The notes: generated by a model from the letters alone, not told the origin. A stretch of DNA of 42,370 bases from Pseudorhizobium tarimense (GCF_022968135.1 NZ_JALJRA010000030.1:1-42370), one strand, 5' to 3'. Counted from the first letter of the stretch, positions 23,502-32,499 are shown. Numbers and translations are program-made.

Positions 23502-23691
23502 TGCCGTTGCGTCTCCGGCTCAACGTCCGGAACCACGATCCCGGCCTTGCGCCACCTGATCCCGATCCGCCGGCACTCCCTTAAAGGCGCACGCCTGCGG
23601 CCTGGCCGCAGAGCCCGGCCAGTCGCGCCGAACTTAGCCAACAGCGCACCATTGGTAAAGAGAAAAGAGGAATAAAATCCTCAGTTGGATC

Positions 23692-24339
23692 CTAGGCTAC
23701 CAGAGGCATGTTAATCTTGCTGAGCTTGATCACCGCCTGGGTTCGACTGTCGACGTTCAGCTTCAGCAGAATCGCGGACACATGCGCCTTGATCGTTGCC
23801 TCGGAGACCCCGAGTTCATAAGCGATCTGCTTGTTCAGCAATCCTTCGGCCAGCATGGTCAGCACACGGCTCTGCTGCGGTGTCAGTGTCCGTAGCCGCT
23901 CCAGAAGTTCGCTGACCCCCGGATCCTCTTCCACCACCGGCACCTGTCCCTCCGGCGCCCAGATATCGCCATCGAGCACCGCCTGAACGCCGTGGCGAAT
24001 ATCATCAAGCCCGGAAGACTTGGAGATGAAGCCGGAGGCGCCGAGTTCCAGCGATCGGCGTATGGTCGCGCTGTCGTCGCTGGCGGAGACGACGACGATT
24101 GGAAGCCCTGAAAACTCCGCCCTCAGCGACATCAAGCCCGAAAAGCCGCTGACACCGGGCATGGCGAGGTCAAGGAGCATCAGGTCGGCGTCCGGATGTT
24201 CGCGGGAAGCCGCTCGGGCCGCTTCAAAATCGCCAGCCTCGAGGATCGCCAGATTAGCGGAAAGCCCCTGCACAGCCTGCTTCAGTGCACCGCGGAAAAG
24301 GGGGTGGTCGTCTGCTATGATGATGGTGAGTGCCTGCAT
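23692..24339 (-). CDS. NarL/FixJ-type response regulator, orphan
   Basis: A 215-residue two-domain regulator. The receiver has ADDHPLFRG, phosphoacceptor Asp57 in LMLLDLAMPG, Ser instead of Thr in VVVSASDDSA and Lys in SGFISKSS. The C-terminal LuxR-type helix-turn-helix reads LTPQQSRVLTMLAEGLLNKQ then IAYELGVSEATIKAHV. ATG 24339 (MQALTIIIADDHP) was chosen: GGGAGGGAG lies just upstream, within what would otherwise be an eight-codon N-terminal extension. No histidine kinase gene is adjacent, so the partner is elsewhere or the regulator accepts phosphate from several kinases. Confidence 0.9.
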   Translation of the reverse strand: MQALTIIIADDHPLFRGALKQAVQGLSANLAILEAGDFEAARAASREHPDADLMLLDLAMPGVSGFSGLMSLRAEFSGLPIVVVSASDDSATIRRSLELGASGFISKSSGLDDIRHGVQAVLDGDIWAPEGQVPVVEEDPGVSELLERLRTLTPQQSRVLTMLAEGLLNKQIAYELGVSEATIKAHVSAILLKLNVDSRTQAVIKLSKINMPLVA

Positions 24340-24447
24340 TCTAACGCTCCCTCCCAAGAGCATAGACGCATGTGGTCATGCATACTTCTACGCTTCCGTA
24401 CCGCCCGAAACAATAGCCGCGTGGTTTTGGATCGGAGGGGATTGAGG

Positions 24448-24852
24448 TCAGGTGCGGTTCGGCGCCGGCTCCTGCTGCTCGCGCTCGTTGGTAAACTCCT
24501 GGATGATCTCCATGAACCGCCGCATGAAGCGCTCCATGATCGAGAGGCTCTGCTCGATCTCCGCTTCCCCCGGAAGATCACCCGTTTGCGCCTCAGCCAG
24601 CCGTTCCTCAAGGGCGCTCACCCGTTTCTCCAGGAGATCGAGCTCCTGTTCGTAGGCCGTTCGCTCGTCGGCTGCCATGCGGCAGGAAAGCGTGCCGTTG
24701 GCTTCCTGGCAAAGCGAGACGGCGCCGGTCTGCCGATCCAGGCGCACGAGGCCGTTTTCGGTCCTTTCGAGCTGGAAGCGCTGGGTCTCCGCCTCCTGGG
24801 CGAGCGCCAGACTCGGCAGAAGCGTCAGCGTAAGCAGAAGCGGTCTCATCAT
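24448..24852 (-). CDS. Hypothetical secreted coiled-coil protein, 134 aa
   Basis: A short exported protein: signal peptide MMRPLLLTLTLLPSLALA with cleavage before QEAET, one strand-rich segment with a Cys pair (VSLCQEANGTLSCRMAADER), then an Arg/Glu-rich coiled coil (YEQELDLLEKRVSALEERLA) and a C-terminal helix with SIMERFMRRFMEIIQEF. The two Cys could form a disulfide. The ATG-ATG at 24852 follows GAAGGA; the long open frame upstream lacks a start context and overlaps DUF952 on the opposite strand. Conserved-looking but not assigned to a family. Divergent from the DUF952 gene. Confidence 0.75.
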   Translation of the reverse strand: MMRPLLLTLTLLPSLALAQEAETQRFQLERTENGLVRLDRQTGAVSLCQEANGTLSCRMAADERTAYEQELDLLEKRVSALEERLAEAQTGDLPGEAEIEQSLSIMERFMRRFMEIIQEFTNEREQQEPAPNRT

Positions 24853-24948
24853 CCTGTCATCCTTCGTCTCTTTCGGTGGACAAGCGTCGGTCTTTACGGC
24901 AAACGCAGACGGCTCCACCTCGTACCGTGCCCGATCGAAAGCTGCCTC

Positions 24949-25299
24949 ATGTCCAATATTGTCTACAAGATCGTTCCGACAAGTCTGTGGCAGGACGCTC
25001 GAAAGAAAGGCGTCTTTGGAGGTGCACCCATCGATCTGAACGATGGTTACATCCACTTCTCCACCGCAGCTCAGGCAAGGGAAACGGCTCGCCTGCACTT
25101 TGCCGGTGCAGATGATCTCACATTGGTAGCGGTCGACGGCGAGGTTCTTGGCCCGGCGGCGCTGAAGTTCGAACCTTCCCGCAATGGGGATCTCTTTCCG
25201 CATCTCTACGCCGCCCTCCCGCTCGACGCTGTCGTGTGGGAGCGGCTGCTGCCGCTGGGGTCTGACGGCCTCCACCTCTTTCCGGAGGACATGCAGTGA
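24949..25299 (+). CDS. DUF952 family protein
   Basis: A 116-residue protein whose start YKIVPTSLWQDARKKGVFGG, GYIHFSTAAQARETARLHFA and C-terminal HLYAALPLDAVVWERLLPL are typical of DUF952, small proteins of unknown biochemical role related in fold to ADP-ribosyltransferase-like proteins. Start ATG 24949 matches the family; the open frame upstream is a shadow. Its stop overlaps the GTG of pyrD (GTGA), so the two are translationally coupled; DUF952-pyrD pairing is common in rhizobia. Confidence 0.88.
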   Translation: MSNIVYKIVPTSLWQDARKKGVFGGAPIDLNDGYIHFSTAAQARETARLHFAGADDLTLVAVDGEVLGPAALKFEPSRNGDLFPHLYAALPLDAVVWERLLPLGSDGLHLFPEDMQ

Positions 25300-26387
25300 T
25301 CGGCCGTTTCTCAGATCTCGTCCGCCAAAGCCTCTTCCTCTTCGACCCTGAGACCGCCCACGGCATGTCGATCGCCGCGCTGAAGAGCGGCTTCGTGCCG
25401 GCTTGCTCCCTCAAGCCGGATCCGCGGCTTGCGCAGACGGTTGCCGGCCTCTCCTTCGCCAATCCGCTCGGCATGGCTGCTGGTTATGACAAGAATGCCG
25501 AGGTGCCGGATGCGCTGCTGCGGCTCGGCTTCGGCTTCACTGAAGTGGGCACGCTGACGCCGCGCCCGCAGTCGGGCAACCCGAAGCCGCGCATCTTCCG
25601 GCTCACCGCCGACCGCGGCGTCATCAACCGGCTCGGCTTCAACAATGAAGGCCACGAAGCGGCGCATGCGCGGCTGTCAGCACGAAAGAACGCGGGCGGC
25701 ATCGTCGGCGTCAACATTGGCGCCAACAAGGACAGCGACGACCGGATCGCGGACTACGTCGCGGGCATCCGCCGCTTTGCGGCGCTCGCAAGCTATTTCA
25801 CCGTCAACATCTCCTCGCCCAATACGCCGGGCCTTCGCGATCTGCAGGCGCGCGAAAACCTGAAAGCCCTGCTCGATGCGGTGCTTGCGGCGCGGGCGCT
25901 AGAGGTGAGCCGGCTTGGGCGGCCGCTGCCGGTCTTCCTGAAGATTGCCCCGGATTTGCCGGAGGAGGGGTTGGATGACATTGCGGCCGAAGCCCTCGCG
26001 CATGATCTCAATGGCCTCATCGTCTCCAACACGACGCTCTCTCGCGCCGGCCTCACCGAAACGGCGCAGGCAGGGGAAGCTGGCGGCTTGTCCGGTGTAC
26101 CGCTGTTCCGGCTGTCGACGGCAGTGCTCGCCAAGATGCGCAAGCGCGTCGGCCCAGCCCTGCCGATCATTGGCGTCGGAGGTGTCGCCACTGCAGAGGA
26201 TGCGTTGGAGAAGATCCGTGCGGGCGCCGATCTCGTGCAGCTCTATTCCTGCATGATTTACGAGGGTCCGTCTCTCCCTGGCCGAATCGTCACAGGCCTG
26301 TCCCGCCTTCTCGACCGTGAAGGCGTCGCCTCCCTCCGCGACCTGCGCGACAGCCGCGCCGATCAGTGGGCCGACACGAAGCTCTGA
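25296..26387 (+). CDS. pyrD: Dihydroorotate dehydrogenase (quinone), class 2
   Basis: A 363-residue membrane-associated flavoprotein that oxidises dihydroorotate to orotate in pyrimidine synthesis, passing electrons to quinone. Seen: N-terminal amphipathic quinone tunnel region (IGRFSDLVRQSLFLFDPETA), GFTEVGTLTPRPQSGNPKPR, NRLGFNNEG, catalytic Ser in YFTVNISSPNTPGLRDLQ, VFLKIAPDL and the FMN phosphate loops IIGVGGVATAEDA and GADLVQLYSC. Start is GTG in the overlap with DUF952. Its 3' end overlaps the convergent MATE gene by 25 bases. Confidence 0.95.
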   Translation: MIGRFSDLVRQSLFLFDPETAHGMSIAALKSGFVPACSLKPDPRLAQTVAGLSFANPLGMAAGYDKNAEVPDALLRLGFGFTEVGTLTPRPQSGNPKPRIFRLTADRGVINRLGFNNEGHEAAHARLSARKNAGGIVGVNIGANKDSDDRIADYVAGIRRFAALASYFTVNISSPNTPGLRDLQARENLKALLDAVLAARALEVSRLGRPLPVFLKIAPDLPEEGLDDIAAEALAHDLNGLIVSNTTLSRAGLTETAQAGEAGGLSGVPLFRLSTAVLAKMRKRVGPALPIIGVGGVATAEDALEKIRAGADLVQLYSCMIYEGPSLPGRIVTGLSRLLDREGVASLRDLRDSRADQWADTKL

Positions 26388-27715
26388 GCGGACTTGCGCG
26401 GCACCAGCGCCAGGAGCAACAGCCCCCGCATCAGCAGGAAAAGGTTGAGCCCTATCCAAAGGCCATGGTTGCCAAGGGTGGGCACCAGCGCGGCAAGTGT
26501 CGCGCAATAAGCGGCAAAAGACAAAAGCATCATGTTGCGCATCTCGCGCGACCATGTAGCACCGATGAAGACGCCGTCCATCTGGAAAGCGAGCGCCCCG
26601 GTCAGGCCGGTAATCGCCGCCCAGGGCAGGTAGGTGGCCGCCGCCTCCCGCACCTCCGACGAGGTCGTCAGCAGCTCGATCACCGGAATACCGAGCGCGA
26701 TGAAGAAGAGCCCGAGCAGGCCAGCCATGGCGAACGACCATCCCGCCGTCAGCTTCAGCGCCCGCTCGAAGGACGGCCGGTAGTTGGCGCCGACCGCTCG
26801 CCCGGAAAGCTGCTCTGCCGCGCCGGCCAGGCCGTCGAGGAAGAAGGCCGACAGCATGAAGACGTTCATCAGCACGGCGTTCGCCGCCAGCGTCACCGCC
26901 CCGAAGCTGGAGCCCACCCGCGTCATCAGCGCAAAGGCTGCGTTCAGCACCAGCGAGCGGATCAGAATGTCGGCGTTGAGCTGGAACAGCTGCTTTAGTT
27001 TGGCGGGATCGACCAATTCTGCCCAAGACGGGCGGCTCACAGCAGACAACTGCCGCATCACCACGACCGTTCCGACGATCGCCGCCAGCAACTCTGCGGC
27101 GGCCGTTCCCCAGGCAACGCCTGCAATACCCCAGCCAAGGCCGAGCCCGAGATAGATCGAGAGAAGGATGTTGGTGCCGTTGAGGAGGATCTGTAGGATC
27201 AGCCCCAGCATCGCCTGACCCCGCCCGAAGACGAAGCCGAGCACGGCATAGTTGACGAAGGTGGCGGGGCTGGACAGCACCCGGATGGCAAAGTAGCTGC
27301 GCACCACCTCCGCAACCGCCCGGTCCTGCGTCATCAGCTCGGGCGCGACCCTCAGCAAGAGCGGTCCCAGGAGCAGCATCAGCAGGCCGAGGCCGAGCGC
27401 ACTGAGTGCGGCACGCAGGAAGACCGCCTGCTGTTCGCGCAGGTCGTCACGACCGAAGGCCTGGGCAGCAAGCCCGGTCGTCGAGGTGCGGAAGAAGCTG
27501 AGGCTGCCATAGATCAGGTCGAAGAGTATCGCCCCAATCGCCAGCCCCGCAAGCGCTTCCGCCTGGCCTAGGCGTCCGACAACAGCCGTATCCGTCAAGC
27601 CGAGAAGCGGCGTCGTCAAGAGCCCGAGCGTCATCGGCACTGCGATCGACAGAACCAGCCTATGGGTAACCTCGAAGGGCCGGCTGCCGGACACTGGCTC
27701 GGCGCGCCCGTCCAT
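26363..27715 (-). CDS. MATE family efflux transporter (DinF-like)
   Basis: A 450-residue integral membrane protein with about 12 hydrophobic segments. The family signatures are VPMTLGLLTTPLLGLTDTAV at the N-terminus, GRLGQAEALAGLAIGA, RTSTTGLAAQAFGRDD and, at the start of the second half, AVLMNVFMLSAFFLDGLAGA. This placement (NorM/DinF-like, Na+ or H+ driven) suggests efflux of cationic drugs or organic metabolites, specificity unknown. Its ATG shares a base with the stop of the CAP-domain gene (TGATG), so it is co-translated with it. Convergent with pyrD. Confidence 0.9.
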   Translation of the reverse strand: MDGRAEPVSGSRPFEVTHRLVLSIAVPMTLGLLTTPLLGLTDTAVVGRLGQAEALAGLAIGAILFDLIYGSLSFFRTSTTGLAAQAFGRDDLREQQAVFLRAALSALGLGLLMLLLGPLLLRVAPELMTQDRAVAEVVRSYFAIRVLSSPATFVNYAVLGFVFGRGQAMLGLILQILLNGTNILLSIYLGLGLGWGIAGVAWGTAAAELLAAIVGTVVVMRQLSAVSRPSWAELVDPAKLKQLFQLNADILIRSLVLNAAFALMTRVGSSFGAVTLAANAVLMNVFMLSAFFLDGLAGAAEQLSGRAVGANYRPSFERALKLTAGWSFAMAGLLGLFFIALGIPVIELLTTSSEVREAAATYLPWAAITGLTGALAFQMDGVFIGATWSREMRNMMLLSFAAYCATLAALVPTLGNHGLWIGLNLFLLMRGLLLLALVPRKSAQSFVSAH

Positions 27716-28203
27716 CAGGCGGAGAGCACCATGGCCCAGTATGTGCGGGAGGCGGAGGAACGGGCCATCGCAACACCCACGCCGTCATAGCTGCCAAGCA
27801 TGTTGGTGAGGTGGCGCGGAGAGACCACCCAGGCCTCTACAGCCTCTTCTACGCTCGCCTGGCCGCTTGCGATGTTTTCCGCTGCCGGCAGTGGCACGTC
27901 GCGGCGCTTCATGCGCGACTTGAAGTCGTCGCCGCGGCCGATGAGATGCTTCATCTGCTCCGCCTTCGCCATCCGCACGGCCTGCTCCTGTGCGGCACTC
28001 CGCGCGGCGGACTTGGCCTTTAAGGGCGAAAGGCCGCGTTCGGCGCGCACCTTGTTGACCAGCGGCACCGCCGCCGCCGTCTCGTCCTCGGCTCCGTCGA
28101 CGGCTGTGAGAACCCCGACGGTCGAGCAGGAAGCCAGGAGCAGACCGAGCCCGGACAGAAGCAGCACGTCCCGGCGGGACGGCATCAAAAATCGCTCGCT
28201 CAT
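27715..28203 (-). CDS. CAP/SCP-domain lipoprotein
   Basis: A 162-residue exported protein. A twin-Arg-like SRRDVLLLSGLGLLLASC leads to a lipobox LASC with lipidation expected at the Cys; RR may make it a Tat substrate. The CAP domain shows LVNKVRAERGLSPLKAK, QMKHLIGRGDDF, AENIASGQASVEEAVEAWVV, and SPRHLTNMLGSYDGVGVAMA. The His and Glu positions of bacterial SCP proteins are present. Four bases separate it from DUF6460 upstream, and its stop overlaps the MATE start, forming a three-gene operon. Confidence 0.88.
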   Translation of the reverse strand: MSERFLMPSRRDVLLLSGLGLLLASCSTVGVLTAVDGAEDETAAAVPLVNKVRAERGLSPLKAKSAARSAAQEQAVRMAKAEQMKHLIGRGDDFKSRMKRRDVPLPAAENIASGQASVEEAVEAWVVSPRHLTNMLGSYDGVGVAMARSSASRTYWAMVLSA

Positions 28204-28206
28204 GCC

Positions 28207-28473
28207 TTAGCGCCTGTAGCTGATCAGCCGGAGGAGGATGAAGACCGGAATGACGATGGTCGCACCCAGAATCAAATAGTCGCCAACCCGCCCCAGCGCA
28301 TTGAAGCCCTGGTACCACAGGTCGAGCACGAAGTTGCGGATGCTGTAGACGATGTCCCAGGGGTCAAGGCCGAAGACGGCCATGACGAACCCGACCACCA
28401 GCGACACCACGATCAGTTTGACGAGCGTGCGTCCCGGCGTGTCGCCGAGGAGCCGATTGACTCGTTCCGACAT
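28207..28473 (-). CDS. DUF6460 family small membrane protein
   Basis: An 88-residue protein beginning MSERVNRLLGDTPGRTLVKL with two transmembrane helices: KLIVVSLVVGFVMAVFGLDP and DYLILGATIVIPVFILLRLI. The LGDTPGRTLVKL start and GLDPWD loop match small rhizobial proteins I recall as DUF6460. ATG 28473 follows GGAGAAC; an upstream in-frame start at 28557 would add a Cys-rich stretch unlike the family. First gene of the DUF6460-CAP-MATE operon. Function unknown. Confidence 0.75.
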   Translation of the reverse strand: MSERVNRLLGDTPGRTLVKLIVVSLVVGFVMAVFGLDPWDIVYSIRNFVLDLWYQGFNALGRVGDYLILGATIVIPVFILLRLISYRR

Positions 28474-28620
28474 TCTGAAAGTTCTCCGTTGCGCGGGAAG
28501 ACATAAGCGGCACGCGGCTGTCCCGCAAGACATCGCATGAGGATGGCGCAGGTCCACTCAAATAGAACTTGAGTTTTTTTGTGGCTTCAGCCAATAACCC
28601 GCACCCTATCGAGACAATCC

Positions 28621-29553
28621 ATGCCGCCCAGCCAGTTTTCTTCCGGCGATGCCCTTGCCGACCGTCGCGTGGAATACGCGCGCATGCTCGCTGATGCGGG
28701 CGACCTTCTCGCCGCAACAGAACTCGTCGAACAGGCACTGGAGCTGGTTCCCTACTGGGCCGCTGGCTGGTTCAGCCTGGGCGACTACCGCGAGCAGAAC
28801 GCAGTGGTCGAAGGTGCAGTCGATGCCTATAGGCAGGCCTTGCGCTTCGATCCGGAAGATGTCTTCGGCGCCAGGCTGAAGCTTGCCCTGCTGGGGGCGG
28901 CAGAAGTCCCGGATCAGCCGCCCAGCCGCTATGTCGAAAGCCTTTTCGACGATTATGCGGAACGCTTTGATAAGGCGCTGGTCGAAAAACTTGATTACAG
29001 CGTTCCGGGAAAATTGGCCGACATCGTTTCGGCCAAGGCGCCCTTCTGCCTTGCTGTCGATCTCGGCTGCGGCACCGGCCTCCTCGGCGCTGAAATCCGG
29101 GACGTGACGGAGCGGCTGGAAGGCTTCGATCTCTCTGCCAACATGCTCGCCAAGGCGGAGCAGAAGGAAATCTACGACCACCTCGCACAGGCCGATCTCA
29201 GCCTGTCGACGGAGGAGGCGGGGTTGCTGGGCGAGGGTCTTCCGGCACATCGCGCAGATCTGGTGACTGCCGCAGATGTGCTGATGTATCTCGGCTCGCT
29301 GGAAACCGTCATGCCGCTGGTGATCGATCTGCTCCTGCCCGGCGGCCACTTCGCCTTCTCGGTCGAGGAAGCAACCGGCGACGAGGGGTTCGAACTACGG
29401 GAGTCGCTGCGTTACGCCCACACGGAAGACTACATCCGCAGTCTGCTCACCCGTTTCGGCTTCGAGACGCTTGCTATGATGCGGACGGATATCCGTCTCG
29501 ACCGCGGCGAACCGATCTTCGGCATGCTGTTTCTGTCGCGGAAGCTGCCTTGA
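28621..29553 (+). CDS. TPR-containing class I SAM-dependent methyltransferase
   Basis: A 310-residue protein with an N-terminal helical repeat region of TPR type (RRVEYARMLADAGDLLAATE, then PYWAAGWFSLGDYREQNAVV, then DAYRQALRFDPEDVFGARLK) and a C-terminal Rossmann methyltransferase domain. The SAM site is visible as AVDLGCGTGLLG, with GFDLSANMLAKAEQK and the post-I region DLVTAADVLMYLGSLETVM. Such tandem designs occur across rhizobia; the substrate is unknown. ATG 28621 is preferred over an upstream GTG at 28579. The neighbouring minus-strand DUF6460 operon is divergent. Confidence 0.85.
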   Translation: MPPSQFSSGDALADRRVEYARMLADAGDLLAATELVEQALELVPYWAAGWFSLGDYREQNAVVEGAVDAYRQALRFDPEDVFGARLKLALLGAAEVPDQPPSRYVESLFDDYAERFDKALVEKLDYSVPGKLADIVSAKAPFCLAVDLGCGTGLLGAEIRDVTERLEGFDLSANMLAKAEQKEIYDHLAQADLSLSTEEAGLLGEGLPAHRADLVTAADVLMYLGSLETVMPLVIDLLLPGGHFAFSVEEATGDEGFELRESLRYAHTEDYIRSLLTRFGFETLAMMRTDIRLDRGEPIFGMLFLSRKLP

Positions 29554-29659
29554 CTATGCCTATTCTTGCTTTTTCTTTGGCGCCTTCCCCCGCCCGTTGA
29601 AGGCACCAAATGAACGTTTTAAACGCAAATATACAAAAAGCCCACGATCGAGGCATCGC

Positions 29660-30310
29660 TTGACACAGCAGAAGCAGGCCCAGAAGCGCAGCCTGGGGTT
29701 CTACAGTGCCGATCCGGCGCAGCATACACTGCTTGAGGATACCCAGGGACTGGCCACCGGCGCCCTGGTCGCGGCACTCGGCTTCTACTTCCTCAACCAG
29801 GTCGGCCTGTTGACGGGCGGAACGGCGGGCGTCGCCTTCCTCCTGCACTACGCCTTCGGCATCTCGTTTGGTTTCCTCTTCTTCATCGTCAATCTGCCGT
29901 TCTACTACCTGTCGTTTCGCCGGCTGGGCCTGGCCTTCTCCTTCAAGACCTTCATTGCCATTGGTCTAGTCTCGGTGATCACGGAGATCGAGCAGAAGTT
30001 CCTGCTGATCCAGTACCTGCACCCCGCCTGGGGGGCACTGCTTGGCGGGCTGCTCTTGGGCTACGGTCTGCTGGCACTTTACAGGCACCGCGCCAGCCTC
30101 GGCGGCGTCGGCATTCTCGCGATCTATATCCAGGAGCACTTCGCCATCCAGGCGGGGCTCGTCCAGCTCGCCTTCGACATCTGCGTCATGATCTGCGCCT
30201 TCTTCGTCGTCTCTCTGGAGATCGTGATCTGGTCGGTGCTGGGTGCGGTGGTGCTCAACATCTTCCTCGCAATCAACCATCGCTCCGACCGATATATCGT
30301 GGTGCGCTGA
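29660..30310 (+). CDS. YitT family membrane protein (first of a tandem pair)
   Basis: A 216-residue protein of the YitT/DUF161 family with five or six predicted transmembrane helices. Core motif: LLTGGTAGVAFLLHYAFGIS followed by FGFLFFIVNLPFYYLSFRRL; another conserved block is YRHRASLGGVGILAIYIQEH. Start chosen: TTG 29660 (LTQQKQAQKR), six bases after GAGG; an alternative TTG at 29597 adds 21 basic residues with no better ribosome site. The stop shares a base with the ATG of the second paralogue. Transport or signalling function of the family is not known. Confidence 0.85.
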   Translation: MTQQKQAQKRSLGFYSADPAQHTLLEDTQGLATGALVAALGFYFLNQVGLLTGGTAGVAFLLHYAFGISFGFLFFIVNLPFYYLSFRRLGLAFSFKTFIAIGLVSVITEIEQKFLLIQYLHPAWGALLGGLLLGYGLLALYRHRASLGGVGILAIYIQEHFAIQAGLVQLAFDICVMICAFFVVSLEIVIWSVLGAVVLNIFLAINHRSDRYIVVR

Positions 30311-30948
30311 TGGAAGCGGACGGAAAGACACCTGTCGGCTTCTGGGCCTCCACGTCTGATCGCCATTCGGTCGTGGAAGATATTCAGGCCATCGCTGCGG
30401 GCAGCATGCTCGCGGCGCTCGGCGTCACCATGCTGGCGGCCGCCGATTTGCTGATCGGCGGCACAGCCGGCCTCGGCTTTCTCGTGCGCTATTCAACGGG
30501 ATTGAGCTTCGGCCTCGTCTTTTTCGCGCTCAACCTGCCGTTCTACTGGCTGTCCTATCGCCGCATGGGCCTTGCGTTCACCGTCAAGACCTTCTCCGCA
30601 GTGGCACTGACCTCGGTGCTGACGGAGGTCCTTCCGACGTTGATCGGCTTTGAGCGTCTTCATCCGATCGCCGCGGCTCTGTTCGGTGGCCTGCTGATCG
30701 GCATGGGCATGCTGGCGCTTTTCCGTCACCGGGCATCGCTCGGCGGCTTCGGCATTCTGGCGCTCTACCTGCAGGACCGCTTCGGCTGGCGGGCCGGCTT
30801 AGTCCAGCTTGGCCTCGACCTTTCCGTCCTCGCGCTCTCTTTTGTCGTAGCCAGCCCGATGGTGATTTTCTTCTCGATCCTGGCGGCAGCAACGCTCAAC
30901 CTGACGCTCGCCATCAATCACCGCACCGATCGCTACATCGTCCGCTGA
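30310..30948 (+). CDS. YitT family membrane protein (second of a tandem pair)
   Basis: A 212-residue paralogue of the preceding gene, starting in its stop codon (TGATG). The same blocks appear: LLIGGTAGLGFLVRYSTGLS, FGLVFFALNLPFYWLSYRRM, ALFRHRASLGGFGILALYLQ, and the C-terminal LAINHRTDRYIV. Close similarity over the full length, together with overlap, indicates tandem duplication within an operon; the two products may form a heteromer. Its stop is three bases from the convergent rpoN stop. Confidence 0.85.
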   Translation: MEADGKTPVGFWASTSDRHSVVEDIQAIAAGSMLAALGVTMLAAADLLIGGTAGLGFLVRYSTGLSFGLVFFALNLPFYWLSYRRMGLAFTVKTFSAVALTSVLTEVLPTLIGFERLHPIAAALFGGLLIGMGMLALFRHRASLGGFGILALYLQDRFGWRAGLVQLGLDLSVLALSFVVASPMVIFFSILAAATLNLTLAINHRTDRYIVR

Positions 30949-30951
30949 GGC

Positions 30952-32499
30952 TCAGGCGGTGGTAAGCTTGGCCATCGCCCGCTTTTCACGTCGGCGCTGG
31001 ACGGAGGAGGGGATCTTCATCGCTTCCCGGTACTTGGCGACCGTCCGCCGTGCCAGATCGACGCCCCCTTGCTTCAGGCTGACGACGATGTCGTCGTCGG
31101 AGAGCACGGCCTCCGCACTCTCCTGGGCAATCAGCGCGCGGATGCGGTGGCGCACGGCTTCTGCGGAATGGCTGTCACCGCCCTCGTCGGCCGAGCCGAT
31201 CGAAACGGAGAAGAAGTACTTGAGCTCGAACAACCCGCGCGGCGTCAGCATGTACTTGTTCGACGTCACCCGGCTGACGGTCGATTCATGCATCTTGATG
31301 GCATCGGCGACCGTCTTCAGATTGAGTGGCCGCAGGTGATCGACGCCGTGGGTCAGGAAGGCGTCCTGCTGGCGCACGATTTCGGTGGCAACCTTCAGGA
31401 TCGTCTTGGCCCTCTGGTCCAGGCTGCGGACCAGCCAGTTGGCGCTCTGCATGCATTCTGAAAGGAACGCCTGGTCGTCCTTCTGCTTGCCGCAGGAGGT
31501 CGAAACGGTGCGGAAATAGTCCTGGTCGACCAGCACGCGGGGCAGCGTCTCGGCGTTCAGCTCGATCACCCATCGGCCATCCGGCGCTCGTCGCACCAGC
31601 ACGTCCGGGGAGATCGTCTCGCAGGTGCTGCGCTCGAAGCTGCCGCCGGGCTTCGGGTTGAGGTTGCGGATTTCCGAGAGCATGTCGAGAAGGTCCTCGT
31701 CGCCAACCCCGCAATACCGGCGAAGCGCTGCAAAATCACGGCGAGCGAGAAGCTCTAGGCGGTCGACCAGTGCCTCCATGGCAGGATCGAAGCGGTTGCG
31801 CTGACGGAGCTGTATGGCGAGGCATTCCTTCAGGGATCGTGCCATCACGCCCGGCGGGTCAAGCGTCTGCAGCCGCTGAAGGACGTCCTCCACCTGCTGC
31901 GGCTCTCGCCCCAGCCGCTCTGCAATGTCGGCCACTTCGCCGGAGAAATAGCCCGCCTCGTCGACACAATCCACCAGGTGCTGCGCCACGACCCGATCTG
32001 CTGCACCCGGCAGCAGGAAGGGCACCTGTTGCATGAGATGGTCGCGCAGCGTTACCTGGCCCGCAACGAAATCCTCCAGATCGTAATCATCCCCCGCTTC
32101 GGCGCCCGGCATGGATTTCCATTGCCCGAGAAGTTCAGGCGCATCCGCCTTGGCGGGCTCCCGGTCATCCTGAAACACGTTGTCGAAGCCTGCATCGATC
32201 TCGCCGAGTTCTGCGCGCCCGACCTCCGGCTGCGATTGGCTCCACGCGTCGTCACTCTCGGCGTGATCCCCAGGGTCCGAAGCCTGTGGAACCGAACGAT
32301 CGTCAGAGGATGCCTTGTCTGCGTGTTCTCCGTTGTCACTGGAGACGAGCTCCAGCAGCGGGTTCTTCTCGATCTCTTGCTCGATGAACCGGCTCAGCTC
32401 AAGATGCGTCATCTGCAGCAACTGGATGGACTGCATCAGTTGCGGCGTCATGACCAGCGTCTGGCTCTGGCGTAGCAAAAGGCCGGCGGACAAGGACAT
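30952..32499 (-). CDS. rpoN: RNA polymerase sigma-54 factor
   Basis: A 515-residue sigma-54 for promoters of the -24/-12 type (nitrogen, C4-dicarboxylate and other regulons), which need AAA+ activators. Seen: region I LRQSQTLVMTPQLMQSIQLL plus QMTHLELSRFIEQEIEKNPL; an acidic region II; core-binding region; the RpoN-box ARRTVAKYREAMKIPSS near the C-terminus. ATG 32499 (MSLSAGLLLRQ) fits family starts better than the frame's upstream ATG at 32538. It is last in the lptC-lptA-lptB-rpoN set. The hpf and ptsN genes that usually follow in rhizobia are missing; a convergent YitT pair is there instead. Confidence 0.93.
   Translation of the reverse strand: MSLSAGLLLRQSQTLVMTPQLMQSIQLLQMTHLELSRFIEQEIEKNPLLELVSSDNGEHADKASSDDRSVPQASDPGDHAESDDAWSQSQPEVGRAELGEIDAGFDNVFQDDREPAKADAPELLGQWKSMPGAEAGDDYDLEDFVAGQVTLRDHLMQQVPFLLPGAADRVVAQHLVDCVDEAGYFSGEVADIAERLGREPQQVEDVLQRLQTLDPPGVMARSLKECLAIQLRQRNRFDPAMEALVDRLELLARRDFAALRRYCGVGDEDLLDMLSEIRNLNPKPGGSFERSTCETISPDVLVRRAPDGRWVIELNAETLPRVLVDQDYFRTVSTSCGKQKDDQAFLSECMQSANWLVRSLDQRAKTILKVATEIVRQQDAFLTHGVDHLRPLNLKTVADAIKMHESTVSRVTSNKYMLTPRGLFELKYFFSVSIGSADEGGDSHSAEAVRHRIRALIAQESAEAVLSDDDIVVSLKQGGVDLARRTVAKYREAMKIPSSVQRRREKRAMAKLTTA

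Noticed and set aside
24196..24948. Long open frame upstream of DUF952 on the plus strand
   Set aside because: It overlaps the response regulator and the secreted coiled-coil gene on the other strand, lacks a start signal, and its sequence is not protein-like; the real start is ATG 24949.
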